In this document: positions 16,697 to 26,359 of the stretch, piece by piece | Numbering within the stretch: the stretch's first letter is position 1 | How the letters are laid out: each line of letters starts with the position of its first letter | Source of the DNA: Bacillus pumilus | GTDB lineage: Bacteria > Bacillota > Bacilli > Bacillales > Bacillaceae | DNA length: 64,000 bases | Assembly (NCBI GenBank): GCA_001938995.1 | Contig: MKZN01000001.1 | Span: forward strand, 1 to 64,000 | Reading direction: 5' to 3' | Notes under the pieces: model-generated | Seen by the model: only the letters and a program-made list of their open reading frames with translations | Database searches by the model: none | What the model was told of the DNA's origin: nothing | Made by a program: the position numbers and the translations under genes

Positions 16697-18085
16697 CTAT
16701 TTTTCAGAAAACTCTCTTAAAGCCGTATGATTCATTTGTACGATATGCTTCTTGGCCTGTTTCATACTTCTCGTGAGACCAAAATGGAAAAACAGAACGT
16801 CTCCTTGAGAATACTCGGGATGCCTGCCCGCTCTACCAGCAATTTGAACAAGTGCACTTTCTGTGAATATAGTAGATTCCGCACCTAGTACACCTACTTG
16901 AACATTTTGAATGGTCACACCTCTTTCAAGAATAGTCGTTGTGACAAGTACATCGTAACCATGCTCTCTAAATTGTTTGACTTTTTGTTTTCTATCTTTG
17001 TCGTCAGCTGAAACACCCTCTACATTCATATGTAGCTCTCTAAGAATATTTGTTGTCTTCTTCATGATAGAGATAGATGGGACAAAAAGTAAGATTCGTC
17101 TCCTGTTTTTGATATGTTTCTCGATCCACTCCACTACAGTAGGTGGCAACTGCTTCTTTTCCAATCTTTTTTTCCACTGTCCGATCCATTGAAAGGTTGG
17201 GACAGGTAAAGGCTGTTGGTGGAAACGTAGCGGGATCTTTACAGCTTCTAATTGTCCACGGAAAACGTCACTTTTCATTTGTTTAGATGGTGTTGCACTT
17301 AAGTAAATTTTGATTCCATTTTTTCTTATCGCCTTTTGAACAGCAAACTGAAGAGACTCGTCGATTGAATAAGGAAAAGCATCAACCTCATCGATAATGA
17401 TGACATCAAAAGCATTCTTATACCTTATCAACTGATGCGTTGTGGCAATCATCAGAGGCGCGATTTGGAACCTTTGGGGACTTCCACCATAAAGAACAGC
17501 TATATTCAGTCCTTTAAATACTTGTCTGATGCGCGGTTCAAGTTCAAGGACAACATCAGTTCTAGGCGTTGCAATACATACATTCATTCCTCTACTTAAT
17601 GCATATTCTATCCCATGAAAAAGCACCTCTGTTTTCCCTGCTCCGCAAACAGCCCAAACTAGTAAATCAGTGTTATTTTTTATGGATTCAATCAGTTTTT
17701 TTGACGCTCTCTTTTGTCCATTAGACAACTCTCCCTGCCATGTTAATTCCACTTGACAAGTTTCTTCTATTTGCGGACCAATCCATTCATAAAGAGAGCT
17801 GCATGCTGTTACTTTTCCCATCATGATGCATGATCTACAGTAAACACAGTCTTTTTGACACTTTTCACATGGCGTGAGAGCAAACTGTCGCCTTACTGAC
17901 ACCCCACATCGGTTACATTTATAACCGTTTGCTCTTTTCTCTATGGCAGAAGTTCTTTTGATTAAACCCTGTTCCTCGAGCCATTCTAGCTCATACGATG
18001 AACAGAGGCATTCAAACGGAAGATGGTGTCTTGATTGTAGTTGCGGTCTTAACTCCATTGCTTTGTTCATATTCAATTCGATCAA
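16697..18085 (-). CDS. comFA: Competence DNA translocase/helicase ComFA
   Basis: DEAD-box-like ATPase that drives transforming DNA into the cytoplasm. It has about 462 residues. A four-Cys zinc site (CNRC...CEKC, CVYCRSC; about 56-87) comes first, then Walker A CGAGKTE (about 146), DEVD (about 233), SATPSKQ (motif III), and C-terminal helicase motifs with QIAGRAGRHPEYSQGDVLFF. The start is uncertain: TTG at 18085, TTG at 18076 (10 bases after AAAGGTG) or ATG at 18070. It is first gene of comFA-comFB-comFC. Confidence 0.96.
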   Translation of the reverse strand: MIELNMNKAMELRPQLQSRHHLPFECLCSSYELEWLEEQGLIKRTSAIEKRANGYKCNRCGVSVRRQFALTPCEKCQKDCVYCRSCIMMGKVTACSSLYEWIGPQIEETCQVELTWQGELSNGQKRASKKLIESIKNNTDLLVWAVCGAGKTEVLFHGIEYALSRGMNVCIATPRTDVVLELEPRIRQVFKGLNIAVLYGGSPQRFQIAPLMIATTHQLIRYKNAFDVIIIDEVDAFPYSIDESLQFAVQKAIRKNGIKIYLSATPSKQMKSDVFRGQLEAVKIPLRFHQQPLPVPTFQWIGQWKKRLEKKQLPPTVVEWIEKHIKNRRRILLFVPSISIMKKTTNILRELHMNVEGVSADDKDRKQKVKQFREHGYDVLVTTTILERGVTIQNVQVGVLGAESTIFTESALVQIAGRAGRHPEYSQGDVLFFHFGLTRSMKQAKKHIVQMNHTALREFSEK

Positions 18086-18158
18086 ACACCTTTCAGCTGA
18101 TGTTTGCCAATTATGTACGAAGACTTCGCCTTTCGTCTAACTGCAAAAAAGGGAAAAC

Positions 18159-18190
18159 AAAACCCCTTTTCTTATCGAAAAGGGGTTTTT
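18159..18190. terminator. degV terminator, overlapping possible ComK boxes of comFA
   Basis: AAAACCCCTTTT and AAAAGGGGTTTTT separated by CTTATCG form a 12-bp stem with T runs on both strands; it ends degV. The same bases read as two A/T boxes (AAAA-N4/5-TTTT) 7 bases apart, similar to the ComK binding pattern, and lie about 75-105 bases upstream of comFA. Confidence 0.75.
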
Positions 18191-18195
18191 ATGAT

Positions 18196-19038
18196 TTACC
18201 TAATGATCCAGCCAAGACCTAGTGAGCCTTCACCTAAATGAGTACCTATCACGGCACCAAAGTAGCTTTTATAAAATTCTACATGAGGATATTTTTCTGA
18301 TAATTGCACAATCATTTCATCTGCTTCCGTTTCTCTATTTGCATGGATAATAGCTGCTCTCATCGGTACACCACGACTTGCGTCCTCATCAAATAATTCA
18401 AAAATACGCGAAATGGCTTTTTTTCGTGTGCGAATCTTTTCAAAAGGAACAATTAGCTTATTGTCAAAATGAAGAATAGGCTTTACCTTTAAGAGGCTTC
18501 CAATAAACGCCTGAGCACCATTTAATCTACCGCCTCTTTGCAAATGAGTTAAATCGTCTACCATAAAGTAGGCTCTTTCATTTTCTTTCAAATGCTCAAG
18601 GTGTGCTAATATTTCTTCTGGCGAAGCACCTTCTTGAATTTTCTCAGCAGCTTCTAAAGCATAAAATCCCTGCACCATGCAGCTAGTTTCTGAATCAAAG
18701 GTATATATGTCAAGCCCTTCCACCATATCATTTGCTGCAGCTGCACTATTATAGGTTCCACTGATTCCGCTTGAAAGGTGGATACTAATCACAGCATCAT
18801 ATGTTTCACTTAGTTTTTCATATAATTCTACTAATTCACCAAATGCAGGTTGAGAGGTTGTTGGGAGATCTTTATGCTTTTTAACTTCTTCATAATAAGT
18901 CTTCCAGTCCATCTCTAGTTCTTCACGGTACGATTCGCTGCCAAAAATGACATTAAGGGGGATCATATGAATCTGGTGTGTATCACGTAGTTCTTGCGGT
19001 ATATAAGCAGTACTGTCTGTTACAACGGCTATTTTCAT
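18196..19038 (-). CDS. degV: DegV family fatty-acid-binding protein
   Basis: DegV (FakB-like) proteins bind a fatty acid and present it to a fatty-acid kinase. It has 280 residues. The N-terminal VVTDSTAYIPQELRD and the central SSGISGTYNSAAAA (about 88-102) form the lipid carboxylate site. C-terminal IIHANRETEADEM and GTHLGEGSLGLGWI are family-typical. It lies directly downstream of degSU, as in B. subtilis, but with its own spacing and an intervening terminator. Confidence 0.95.
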   Translation of the reverse strand: MKIAVVTDSTAYIPQELRDTHQIHMIPLNVIFGSESYREELEMDWKTYYEEVKKHKDLPTTSQPAFGELVELYEKLSETYDAVISIHLSSGISGTYNSAAAANDMVEGLDIYTFDSETSCMVQGFYALEAAEKIQEGASPEEILAHLEHLKENERAYFMVDDLTHLQRGGRLNGAQAFIGSLLKVKPILHFDNKLIVPFEKIRTRKKAISRIFELFDEDASRGVPMRAAIIHANRETEADEMIVQLSEKYPHVEFYKSYFGAVIGTHLGEGSLGLGWIIR

Positions 19039-19125
19039 TCTTAAATACCTTCCTTATTCGTTACTCTTTATTATTCTAAAAGAAACACCATTGTTTTTCA
19101 TTAGATTTATAATAGTAATCAAAAA

Positions 19126-19150
19126 AGCTTGCCTAATCAATAGGCAAGCT
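19126..19150 (-). terminator. degU terminator
   Basis: AGCTTGCCTA and TAGGCAAGCT form a perfect 10-bp stem with a 5-base loop, followed on the minus strand by TTTTTT. It separates degSU from degV. Confidence 0.88.
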
Positions 19151-19244
19151 ACATTCTCCGAAAAAGACTCCTTATGACATATATTATCTCACGCAATTAG
19201 TAGCGCGCGAACCAAACAGTCAACAGGAGTACTTGTCCGGAATA

Positions 19245-19934
19245 TTATCTCATTTCTACCCAGCCGTTTTTAATCGCCACTACAACAGCTTGTGTACGGT
19301 CATTTACGTTCATCTTTTGCAAGATGTTACTCACGTGGTTTTTCACTGTTTTTTCACTAATAAAGAGCGATTCACCGATTCCTCTATTGCTCTTACCATC
19401 AGCTAACATTTGAAGAACTTCACATTCACGTCTTGTTAAGATATGCAGTGGTCTACGAATCTCTGGATATACCTCATGTTGTGGATGAGCTGAAACACCA
19501 CTAGTTGCTAGGCGTCGGAATTCATTCACTAAATTATGCGTTACTTTTGGATGTAAATAAGATCCTCCGTCAGCTACTACTTTCACTGCTTCAATGAGTG
19601 TGTCTGCATCCATTTCTTTTAACAGGTAGCCTCTAGCCCCTGTTTTCAATGCATGTGTTACATAGTTTTCATCGTCATGAATAGATAGAATAATGACTTT
19701 TGATTCGGGATAAAGCTCAACTAGCTGCTTAGTAGCCTCTACACCATTTACATTCGGCATATTAATGTCCATAATGACAACATCCGGATGATAATGTTCT
19801 ACGATACGTGCAGCTTCGTCACCGTCGTCTCCTTCTGCAACTACTTCAAAAGTAGGTTCAAAATCTAAAATCCGTTTGACACCTTCACGGAATAATTGGT
19901 GGTCATCAATAATTACAATATTTACTTTAGTCAC
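19245..19934 (-). CDS. degU: Response regulator DegU
   Basis: NarL/FixJ-type response regulator controlling exoenzymes, competence, motility and biofilm genes. It has 229 residues: receiver domain with DD at 10-11, phosphorylation site D56 in VVIMDINMP and K in LLKEMDAD, then a LuxR-type helix-turn-helix ([43 protein letters not shown], about 165-210). It is paired with DegS 81 bases upstream. Confidence 0.98.
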   Translation of the reverse strand: MTKVNIVIIDDHQLFREGVKRILDFEPTFEVVAEGDDGDEAARIVEHYHPDVVIMDINMPNVNGVEATKQLVELYPESKVIILSIHDDENYVTHALKTGARGYLLKEMDADTLIEAVKVVADGGSYLHPKVTHNLVNEFRRLATSGVSAHPQHEVYPEIRRPLHILTRRECEVLQMLADGKSNRGIGESLFISEKTVKNHVSNILQKMNVNDRTQAVVVAIKNGWVEMR

Positions 19935-20015
19935 AAGCTACGCCTCCCCATGTTTATTGTTCTACACCTGAACTATATGGTCAATATGTCTTTTGTCTCT
20001 ATTTTACAATTTGTT

Positions 20016-21173
20016 TTACAATGTTAACGGCACTCTAATCATGATGAATGTCCCTAGACCTATTTTTGAGTCAATGGTCATTTTACCTTCTAGTAAGTCT
20101 ACGCGTTCTTTCATTCCAAGTAAACCAAACGATTTGTTTTTGTTTGTTTTGACATCTTTCATATCAAAACCTTTCCCATCGTCTTTAATGATTAATGTAA
20201 CAAAGTCTTTCGCTACTTCTACCTTCACAGAGATTTCTTCTGCTTCGGAATGTTTTAAAGAATTTGTGACGGCTTCTTGAGCTAGCCTAAACAACGCCAC
20301 TTCAAATTGGGAAGCAATTCTTTCATTTTCTGTATCCCCAATGCATTGGAAAGTAATCTTTGTTTTCCCATCGTACTCTTCAATCGTGTTTAAGTATTTT
20401 CTTAATGTCGGAACGAGTCCTAAATCATCTAAGGCCATCGGTCTTAAATCATAAATGATTCTTCTGACTTCGTACAGTGCATTTCGCACATTCTGTCTGA
20501 GATTTCTAATTTCCTGAAAACCATCTTCTGTCCCGCGGTCTCTAAAGATCCGTTCAATTAATTCAGATCGCATCATTACGTTTGCAAGCATCTGTGCAGG
20601 ACCGTCATGAATTTCCCGCGACACCCTTTTACGCTCTTCTTCTTGGGCTTCAATAATTCTTAGACCGAAATCTTGTTTTGCTTGTGCATCCTCAAGCAAA
20701 ACGCCGACCTGACGCAAATCTTGATTAAGATAGTTAAGAACAACCGTGATTTGGCTGACGAGCGTTTCAGAACGTTCAATGACGTCTTGCAAGCTGAGTA
20801 GGCGCCTTTCGAGATCGTCTCTTCTTTCTCTTAGTTGCTTTTCACGTTGCTGTATCATGGTAAGCTCTACTTGAAGATTATGTGCTTTCTCATAGGCTTC
20901 TCTGATTTCATCTTCGCTGAATTTGTTAAAGTTTCTGCTCACTTCAGATAAGCGATTTCTAGCATGTCTCGTATGAACTTCTAGTTTATCTCCAAAGTCG
21001 ATCACTTCGTTTACTTGCTGCTTGATTTGTTTGAGCTCTTCTACTAGGCTTTCATATTGTTGACGGGACTGTTCGCCTATTCTAAATACTTCGTCCTTGC
21101 TGCCATCAACTGTACTTAGCATTTTCATGATGATTGAATCCAATAATTTCGGATCCATTTTGGGTGTTGTCAT
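20016..21173 (-). CDS. degS: Sensor histidine kinase DegS
   Basis: Cytoplasmic sensor kinase/phosphatase for DegU. Start MTTPKMDPKLLDS at 21173 follows GGAGGG; the frame stays open 17 codons further upstream without a ribosome site. The 385 residues equal the B. subtilis length. A long N-terminal coiled coil (about 30-170) precedes the HisKA_3 helix RVSREIHDGPAQMLANVM (His near 189) and an HATPase domain with DDGKGFD and SFGLLGMKERVDLLEG. There is no membrane segment, as expected. Confidence 0.97.
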   Translation of the reverse strand: MTTPKMDPKLLDSIIMKMLSTVDGSKDEVFRIGEQSRQQYESLVEELKQIKQQVNEVIDFGDKLEVHTRHARNRLSEVSRNFNKFSEDEIREAYEKAHNLQVELTMIQQREKQLRERRDDLERRLLSLQDVIERSETLVSQITVVLNYLNQDLRQVGVLLEDAQAKQDFGLRIIEAQEEERKRVSREIHDGPAQMLANVMMRSELIERIFRDRGTEDGFQEIRNLRQNVRNALYEVRRIIYDLRPMALDDLGLVPTLRKYLNTIEEYDGKTKITFQCIGDTENERIASQFEVALFRLAQEAVTNSLKHSEAEEISVKVEVAKDFVTLIIKDDGKGFDMKDVKTNKNKSFGLLGMKERVDLLEGKMTIDSKIGLGTFIMIRVPLTL

Positions 21174-21393
21174 GGCTTTTCCCTCCCGTAACAGTGATGT
21201 CATTTTTTTTATTATAAATGTCATTGATCTACATTTTATGTCGAACTATAATGAAAGAATGCGTATAAGTCATGAAATTTTTATGACGACCCTTTTTCCA
21301 CTCTTATCATCATAACAAAATACGCTGTAAAATTCTAAAACCAATGCAAATTTTCTATAGTCTTACAATTTGCTTATCTGGAGGGTATGTCTT

Positions 21394-22062
21394 TTGCTGA
21401 ATCGCTATCTTACAGTAAAAAGTCATGGCGAGCATGAGATCGTCATTGAAAAATCACGTTTTATTTGTCATATCCAGCGTGCTATCTCAGAAGAAGAAGC
21501 ACAAGCCTTTATTCAGTCTATTAAAAAACAACATTGGAATGCCACACATAATTGTTCAGCCTACCTCATTGGTGAAAATGATATGATTCAAAAGGCGAAT
21601 GATGATGGTGAACCAAGTGGTACAGCTGGTGTACCAATGCTTGAAGTGCTAAAAAAGCGTAAGCTTAAGGATACAGTCGTTGTTGTGACTCGATATTTCG
21701 GCGGTATTAAATTAGGTGCCGGTGGTTTGATCCGCGCTTACGGAAAGTCTGTATCAGAAGCTATCAACCATGTCGGTATTGTGGAACGTTGTTTAATGCG
21801 GACGATGCACACCACAATAGATTATACATGGCTTGGAAAGGTAGAGAATGAGCTTAGAGCCTCATCTTTTCAGCTAAAAGAGATACATTATGCTGAAGAT
21901 GTTATTTTTGAGACGTATGTAGAAGAAACACAAACCACGCATTTTATAGAATGGATGACCGAGCTTACAAATGGAAAGAGTGTTATAAAGGAAGGCGAAC
22001 TGACTTATTTAGAAAAGGACATTGGTCCGATAAAGGGGATAGATGAATGGCACAGCGAGTAA
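21394..22062 (+). CDS. yvyE: YigZ/IMPACT family protein YvyE
   Basis: UPF0029/IMPACT-family protein, role in bacteria not established. The TTG start at 21394 (MLNRYLTVKSHGEHE) follows GGAGGG by 8 bases; an earlier in-frame start at 21370 has no support. It has 222 residues. The family core is HNCSAYLIG...KANDDGEPSGTAG and VVTRYFGGIKLGAGGLIRAY (about 58-125), and the C-terminal domain is DUF1949. Divergent from degS; its end overlaps the next gene by 16 bases. Confidence 0.94.
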   Translation: MLNRYLTVKSHGEHEIVIEKSRFICHIQRAISEEEAQAFIQSIKKQHWNATHNCSAYLIGENDMIQKANDDGEPSGTAGVPMLEVLKKRKLKDTVVVVTRYFGGIKLGAGGLIRAYGKSVSEAINHVGIVERCLMRTMHTTIDYTWLGKVENELRASSFQLKEIHYAEDVIFETYVEETQTTHFIEWMTELTNGKSVIKEGELTYLEKDIGPIKGIDEWHSE

Positions 22063-23126
22063 AAGTGCGTATACGAAAGAAAAAAAACAAGAAGAAAAGA
22101 ATTTTCAAACGAATCCTGGTCTTATTTTTACTTCTTTTTATTTGCCTAGGCGGGTTTGCAGTATATAAAATTGTGAATACACTTCAAGCTGCTGACAAAA
22201 CATATGATGAGTTAGAGCGTGGAGAAAAGTCGAAGCTACGTGATGCAGTGGTTGATATTAAAAAGAAACCATTCTCTGTTCTATTTGTCGGCATTGAGGA
22301 TTATGCCACAAGTGGAGATCGTGGTCGTTCTGATTCTCTCATTGTCGCAACAATCAATCCTCAAGATAAGACGATGAAAATGCTTAGTATCCCTCGTGAC
22401 ACAAGGGTACAGCTTGCAAGTGACACAACTCAAAACAAGGTGAAAATCAATGCCGCCTATGCCCAAGGCGGAAAAGATGAAACGATTGACACTGTGGAAC
22501 AATTCTTAAATATCCCGATCGACAAATATGCCACGGTTGATTTTGATGGCTTCAAAGATGTCATAGATGAAGTGGGTGGAATTGATATAGATGTTCCATT
22601 TGACTTCAATGAAAAAAGTGACGTCAAAAAAACCAAAAAAATTTACTTCAAAAAAGGGAATATGCATTTAAACGGTGAAGAGGCACTTGCTTATGCGCGG
22701 ATGAGAAAACAAGATCCTCGTGGTGATTTCGGGCGTAACGATCGTCAGAAACAAATTTTACAAGCGATGATTGATCAAATGTCGAAGCCAAACAATATTG
22801 CTAACGTGGATAATATCGCAAAAGAAGTAAGTGATCATATTTCCACTAACTTCCGCATCACTGAGGGACTTGCTCTTCAGCAAATTTACAGTGGGTTTAA
22901 AGGTGCGGACACAGAAACACTTTCAATAAAAGGGTCTGATCTTTATTCGGGTCCAAATCGGACGTACTTCTTCGAGCCAGACCAAATCCAATTGGCTGAG
23001 GTACAAAATGAGTTGCGTACCCATTTAAACCTTCCTGTTGAGTCAGCGCCTGGAACTGATTCACAGACCAATTTCTCTGATGGTACAGGGGAAACAAATT
23101 ATCCAGATTCCCCAGCCACACAATAA
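22047..23126 (+). CDS. tagV: LCP-family wall polymer ligase (TagV/YvhJ-like)
   Basis: LytR-CpsA-Psr enzyme that transfers teichoic acid or similar polymers from lipid carrier to peptidoglycan outside the membrane. It has 359 residues. A short basic tail (KVRIRKKKNKKKRIFKR) leads into one membrane helix (about 25-45, ILVLFLLLFICLGGFAVYKI). The LCP domain follows, with GRSDSLIVATINP, SIPRDTR (pyrophosphate-binding Arg) and AYARMRKQDPRGDFGRNDRQ (about 215-235). The C-terminal tail is disordered and acidic. Translationally coupled to yvyE; the order yvyE-yvhJ-tagO matches B. subtilis. Confidence 0.9.
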   Translation: MAQRVKVRIRKKKNKKKRIFKRILVLFLLLFICLGGFAVYKIVNTLQAADKTYDELERGEKSKLRDAVVDIKKKPFSVLFVGIEDYATSGDRGRSDSLIVATINPQDKTMKMLSIPRDTRVQLASDTTQNKVKINAAYAQGGKDETIDTVEQFLNIPIDKYATVDFDGFKDVIDEVGGIDIDVPFDFNEKSDVKKTKKIYFKKGNMHLNGEEALAYARMRKQDPRGDFGRNDRQKQILQAMIDQMSKPNNIANVDNIAKEVSDHISTNFRITEGLALQQIYSGFKGADTETLSIKGSDLYSGPNRTYFFEPDQIQLAEVQNELRTHLNLPVESAPGTDSQTNFSDGTGETNYPDSPATQ

Positions 23127-23163
23127 ACAAACAGCCCGATTCCTAGGAACCGGGCTGTTTGTT
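23126..23163. terminator. Bidirectional terminator between tagV and tagO
   Basis: AACAAACAGCCCG and CGGGCTGTTTGTT form a 13-bp stem around a TTCCTAGGAA-type loop; both sides end in A/T-rich sequence. Confidence 0.85.
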
Positions 23164-24229
23164 AGTTTCTTTTCACCATTCGTTTATAGAATTTTGTAAA
23201 CGGCTTGAACTCATCGTTCACCAAACCTGTCACTTCCGCAATGACCTGCATAAACATGACGAGCAAGAAGATAATGATCAGTGATAACCAAATGGTCGCG
23301 CTTGTTAGCAAAATGGCACTTAAACTGAAGACGAGACCAATCATGTAAATCACGATGACTGCCATTCGATGGGACAAGCCAAACGCCATTAGCCTATGAT
23401 GGATATGAGATTTGTCAGGCGCCGATATGGGCTGTTTGTTCAATATCCTTCTGATGATGGCAAAGGTGGTGTCGAAAATGGGGACACCTAAGATGATAAC
23501 CGGCACCACAACACTGAATAAAGTGACACTTTTGTATAGCCCTAAAAGCGACAGCACCGAGATCATATAACCTAAAAATAATGAACCCGTATCGCCCATG
23601 AAAATTTTGGCGGGGTGGAAATTATAGAACAGAAAACCAATTGTACTGCCAATAACGACAAGGGATAAGGAAAGTATCAATATTTTATCTGCAGAAAATG
23701 CCATGACTGCAATTGTCGTTAAACCAATGACAGAAATACCCGCAGCAAGACCGTCTAAACCATCAATTAAGTTAATAGCATTTGTGATACCGACAATCCA
23801 TAACACTGTCAGGGGATACGCTAACCACCCTAACTCAAGTCGATCTGTTAAGAAAGGAACAGAGAAGAAATCCATTTTTAAGCCCGTGCTTACGATCAAA
23901 CAAGCAACAAGTACTTGCACGAGAAATTTAAATTTTGCACTTAAATTATATTTATCATCAAATATACCCAAAATGACGATGAGAACGGCACCAACTGAAA
24001 TCGCTGTGATTTTATTATGTAGAAATAGCCCCCCCGCTAATGCGCCAGCCGCTACCCCAATAAAAATTGCCAAACCGCCCATTCGAGGCATCACTTTATC
24101 ATGAACTTTACGTTTATTCGGCTGGTCCACTGCACCAATCTTAATTGCAAACTTTTTGACGATTGGTGTCACAATTAAAACTGTAGCCAGAGAGACAAAA
24201 AACGCTAATAAGGCGCGTTCGTATTCCAT
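23162..24229 (-). CDS. tagO: UDP-GlcNAc:undecaprenyl-phosphate GlcNAc-1-phosphate transferase TagO
   Basis: First committed step of wall teichoic acid (and probably teichuronic acid) synthesis at the inner membrane face. It has 355 residues with about ten membrane helices; the Mg-binding DD motif is in ILGIFDDKYNLSAK, the catalytic Asp motif in NAINLIDGLDGLAAG (about 150-165), and the HIHH motif in PDKSHIHHRLM (about 274-284). It converges on tagV. Confidence 0.97.
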   Translation of the reverse strand: MEYERALLAFFVSLATVLIVTPIVKKFAIKIGAVDQPNKRKVHDKVMPRMGGLAIFIGVAAGALAGGLFLHNKITAISVGAVLIVILGIFDDKYNLSAKFKFLVQVLVACLIVSTGLKMDFFSVPFLTDRLELGWLAYPLTVLWIVGITNAINLIDGLDGLAAGISVIGLTTIAVMAFSADKILILSLSLVVIGSTIGFLFYNFHPAKIFMGDTGSLFLGYMISVLSLLGLYKSVTLFSVVVPVIILGVPIFDTTFAIIRRILNKQPISAPDKSHIHHRLMAFGLSHRMAVIVIYMIGLVFSLSAILLTSATIWLSLIIIFLLVMFMQVIAEVTGLVNDEFKPFTKFYKRMVKRN

Positions 24230-24341
24230 AAGTCAGTCTCCTTCTAAATTGAAATCTGTATTTTGTATATTGGCCGCTCTTCCCATTATACAATTGAATA
24301 GAGGATGATCACAAGCTTCCCCTATAAAGAAGAAATAAATA

Positions 24342-24374
24342 AAAACGCACAATCCTGAATGAATTATGCGTTTT
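24342..24374 (-). terminator. tua operon terminator
   Basis: AAAACGCA and TGCGTTTT arms; the tuaH stop (24364-24366) is inside the hairpin. Confidence 0.6.
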
Positions 24375-25563
24375 CTTTAATATTCGTTAACTCCACCATG
24401 TTTGTGAACAGCGCGTGCCAATCTTTTTTCTTTGCTCTACTTTGTCTGAGATGTCTATAGGTCATATCGTCTTTTTTGCTGATCACTTTATGGCAAGCTT
24501 CTACGAAAAGGGCAGGGTCTGCTCCTTCTAAATATTCATACACATCATTCTCTTTTAGCCTTTCCGTTGACGGAAGATTTAAACCGACAACAGGCTTCCC
24601 TGCAGCTAAAAACTCATAGAGTTTGAGCGGAAAAACGGCTTTATTGTAAGGAGACTGTTTATACGGCATCATACCTACATCAATCAGTTTCATATACGCA
24701 GGCACTTCTTCTGGCGCTACGGCTCCTGTCCAAATCACATTTGGCAGTTTTCGTGCATGCTGAAAAGATGGATCTCCATTTGTTCCATCGGGACCGACAA
24801 ATAAAAATGTCCAATCTGGCTGCATGTGTGCAGCTTGCTCAATCATTTCAAAATCAAGCTTTGGCTTAATTCCTCCAATAAAGCCTAGGACTGTGCCCTT
24901 TCTTCCCTCAAGCACATCTTCTTTACTAGGCAGATTGCTTTTGGCGAAGACATCGTATTCGACACCATTTTCTACGGTGAACACATCCTTTGGTTCACCC
25001 ATCAGCCGTTTTTCAATTTGGTCATGTAGGTATTGAGAAGAGCATGTAATGCTGTGTGCGTATTGGATGATTCGATTCTCTGCTTTGACAATGACACGCT
25101 GCCTCATATAAGAGAGAACATTATTTTTTCCGCTGATCGGCTCTCCCCACAGATCACTGCAATCGTACACAATATGTTTCCATTCAAATAAAGAAGATAA
25201 GAGCGGAAAACCCGGAAACGTATACCACAAGCAAACAGATATCCCCTTCTTTTCCTCATGACGTAAATGATCAAGAAGAGGGGACAATTTATGGACATAG
25301 AACATATCTTGATACCGACCAAAGCGAAAGAGCTTGCTCTTCAATACATCAGGAATGGCAAATTGTTTCATTCGATCCGTTATGGGCTGAAAGGGCGCGG
25401 TATGACGGGCTGCAGACGGGCAAACCCAGATGACTTCTTTTGTTTCTGGATCAGCTGCTAGAAATTCTGCTAAACGATGCCGTCTGTATCTCAGGCCATC
25501 CTGCCCCCACTCGCCCGTCGCTACGATTACATGTATGATCGCTTCTGCTTTCACCTTCATCAC
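24364..25563 (-). CDS. tuaH: Teichuronic acid glycosyltransferase TuaH
   Basis: GT4-like glycosyltransferase, last gene of the teichuronic acid operon. It has 398-399 residues (GTG at 25563 or ATG at 25560). The second Rossmann half shows ENGVEYDVF, GFIGGIKPKLDFEM and the nucleotide-sugar segment SPYNKAVFPLKLYEFLAAGKPVVG (about 300-323). Cytoplasmic; no signal or membrane helix. It begins 16 bases after tuaG. The call relies on operon position as well as sequence. Confidence 0.9.
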   Translation of the reverse strand: MMKVKAEAIIHVIVATGEWGQDGLRYRRHRLAEFLAADPETKEVIWVCPSAARHTAPFQPITDRMKQFAIPDVLKSKLFRFGRYQDMFYVHKLSPLLDHLRHEEKKGISVCLWYTFPGFPLLSSLFEWKHIVYDCSDLWGEPISGKNNVLSYMRQRVIVKAENRIIQYAHSITCSSQYLHDQIEKRLMGEPKDVFTVENGVEYDVFAKSNLPSKEDVLEGRKGTVLGFIGGIKPKLDFEMIEQAAHMQPDWTFLFVGPDGTNGDPSFQHARKLPNVIWTGAVAPEEVPAYMKLIDVGMMPYKQSPYNKAVFPLKLYEFLAAGKPVVGLNLPSTERLKENDVYEYLEGADPALFVEACHKVISKKDDMTYRHLRQSRAKKKDWHALFTNMVELTNIKENA

Positions 25564-25579
25564 CTTTTTTCCCTTCTGT

Positions 25580-26335
25580 TTATAAGCGCTTCTTCACAGC
25601 ATTTGTGGCATAGTGCATGAAACACCAAGACGCTTTGACAAAATGAAGCTGCTCAATTTCTCTGTAGACAAACCACGTTTTTTTTGCTGCTTTCCACTTG
25701 TTACTAGAGATGGAGTTGCCAACGATTCGATATTCGCTTAGTGGCTCACTCATTCCATAGGCGGTAAATCCTCTTTTTAAAATAGATAACCATGTGGCCA
25801 AGTCCTGTCTTGTGCGAATGTTTGGCATTTCTACAAGTCCAACTTGTTTCACATCTAGCATCACTGTTAAACAACCGATAATCGTATTTTTCAGTGCTTC
25901 ATTGTAATTCAACTGAAGCGGTGCAGTTACTGTTTTTTGTAATGGTTCTCCGCTTTCTGAAATAATGTCATACGCCGTAAACGTAAATGCATGGTCATTT
26001 GACAGCATGAAGTCTACCTGTTTTTCAAGTTTTGTTTCTTTCCATTTGTCATCGCTGTCTAAAAAAGCGATAAAGCGTCCTTTTGCTTGTTGGATGGCTG
26101 TATTTCTCGCAATCGCTGCCCCCCCATTTTCCTCTAAATAAATGACCTTGATTCTGTCGTCCGTTTGACTTAATTCCCCTAAAAGCTTCCTCGTTCCATC
26201 TGTGGAACAATCATCTGCAATGATCAGCTCCCAATTGGAATAGGTTTGGGCAAGGACGGAATGAACTGTATCCGTTACATAACGTTCCGCATTATACGCC
26301 GGTGTAATGATTGATACTAACGGTTGATTGTTCAC
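25580..26335 (-). CDS. tuaG: Teichuronic acid glycosyltransferase TuaG (GT2)
   Basis: GT-A fold family-2 transferase, 251 residues. N-terminal PLVSIITPAYNAERYVTDTVHSVLAQTYSNWEL, nucleotide site ADDCSTDGT, metal-binding FLDSDDKW (about 91-98). Transfers one sugar of the GlcNAc/GlcA-type repeat onto the lipid intermediate; which sugar is not known from sequence. Confidence 0.92.
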   Translation of the reverse strand: MNNQPLVSIITPAYNAERYVTDTVHSVLAQTYSNWELIIADDCSTDGTRKLLGELSQTDDRIKVIYLEENGGAAIARNTAIQQAKGRFIAFLDSDDKWKETKLEKQVDFMLSNDHAFTFTAYDIISESGEPLQKTVTAPLQLNYNEALKNTIIGCLTVMLDVKQVGLVEMPNIRTRQDLATWLSILKRGFTAYGMSEPLSEYRIVGNSISSNKWKAAKKTWFVYREIEQLHFVKASWCFMHYATNAVKKRL

Positions 26336-26359
26336 TTAAGACTCATCTCCAGTTCATCA

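Noticed and set aside
23703-24104. Plus-strand 133-residue frame in tagO
   Set aside because: Antisense to membrane helices of TagO; no start site.
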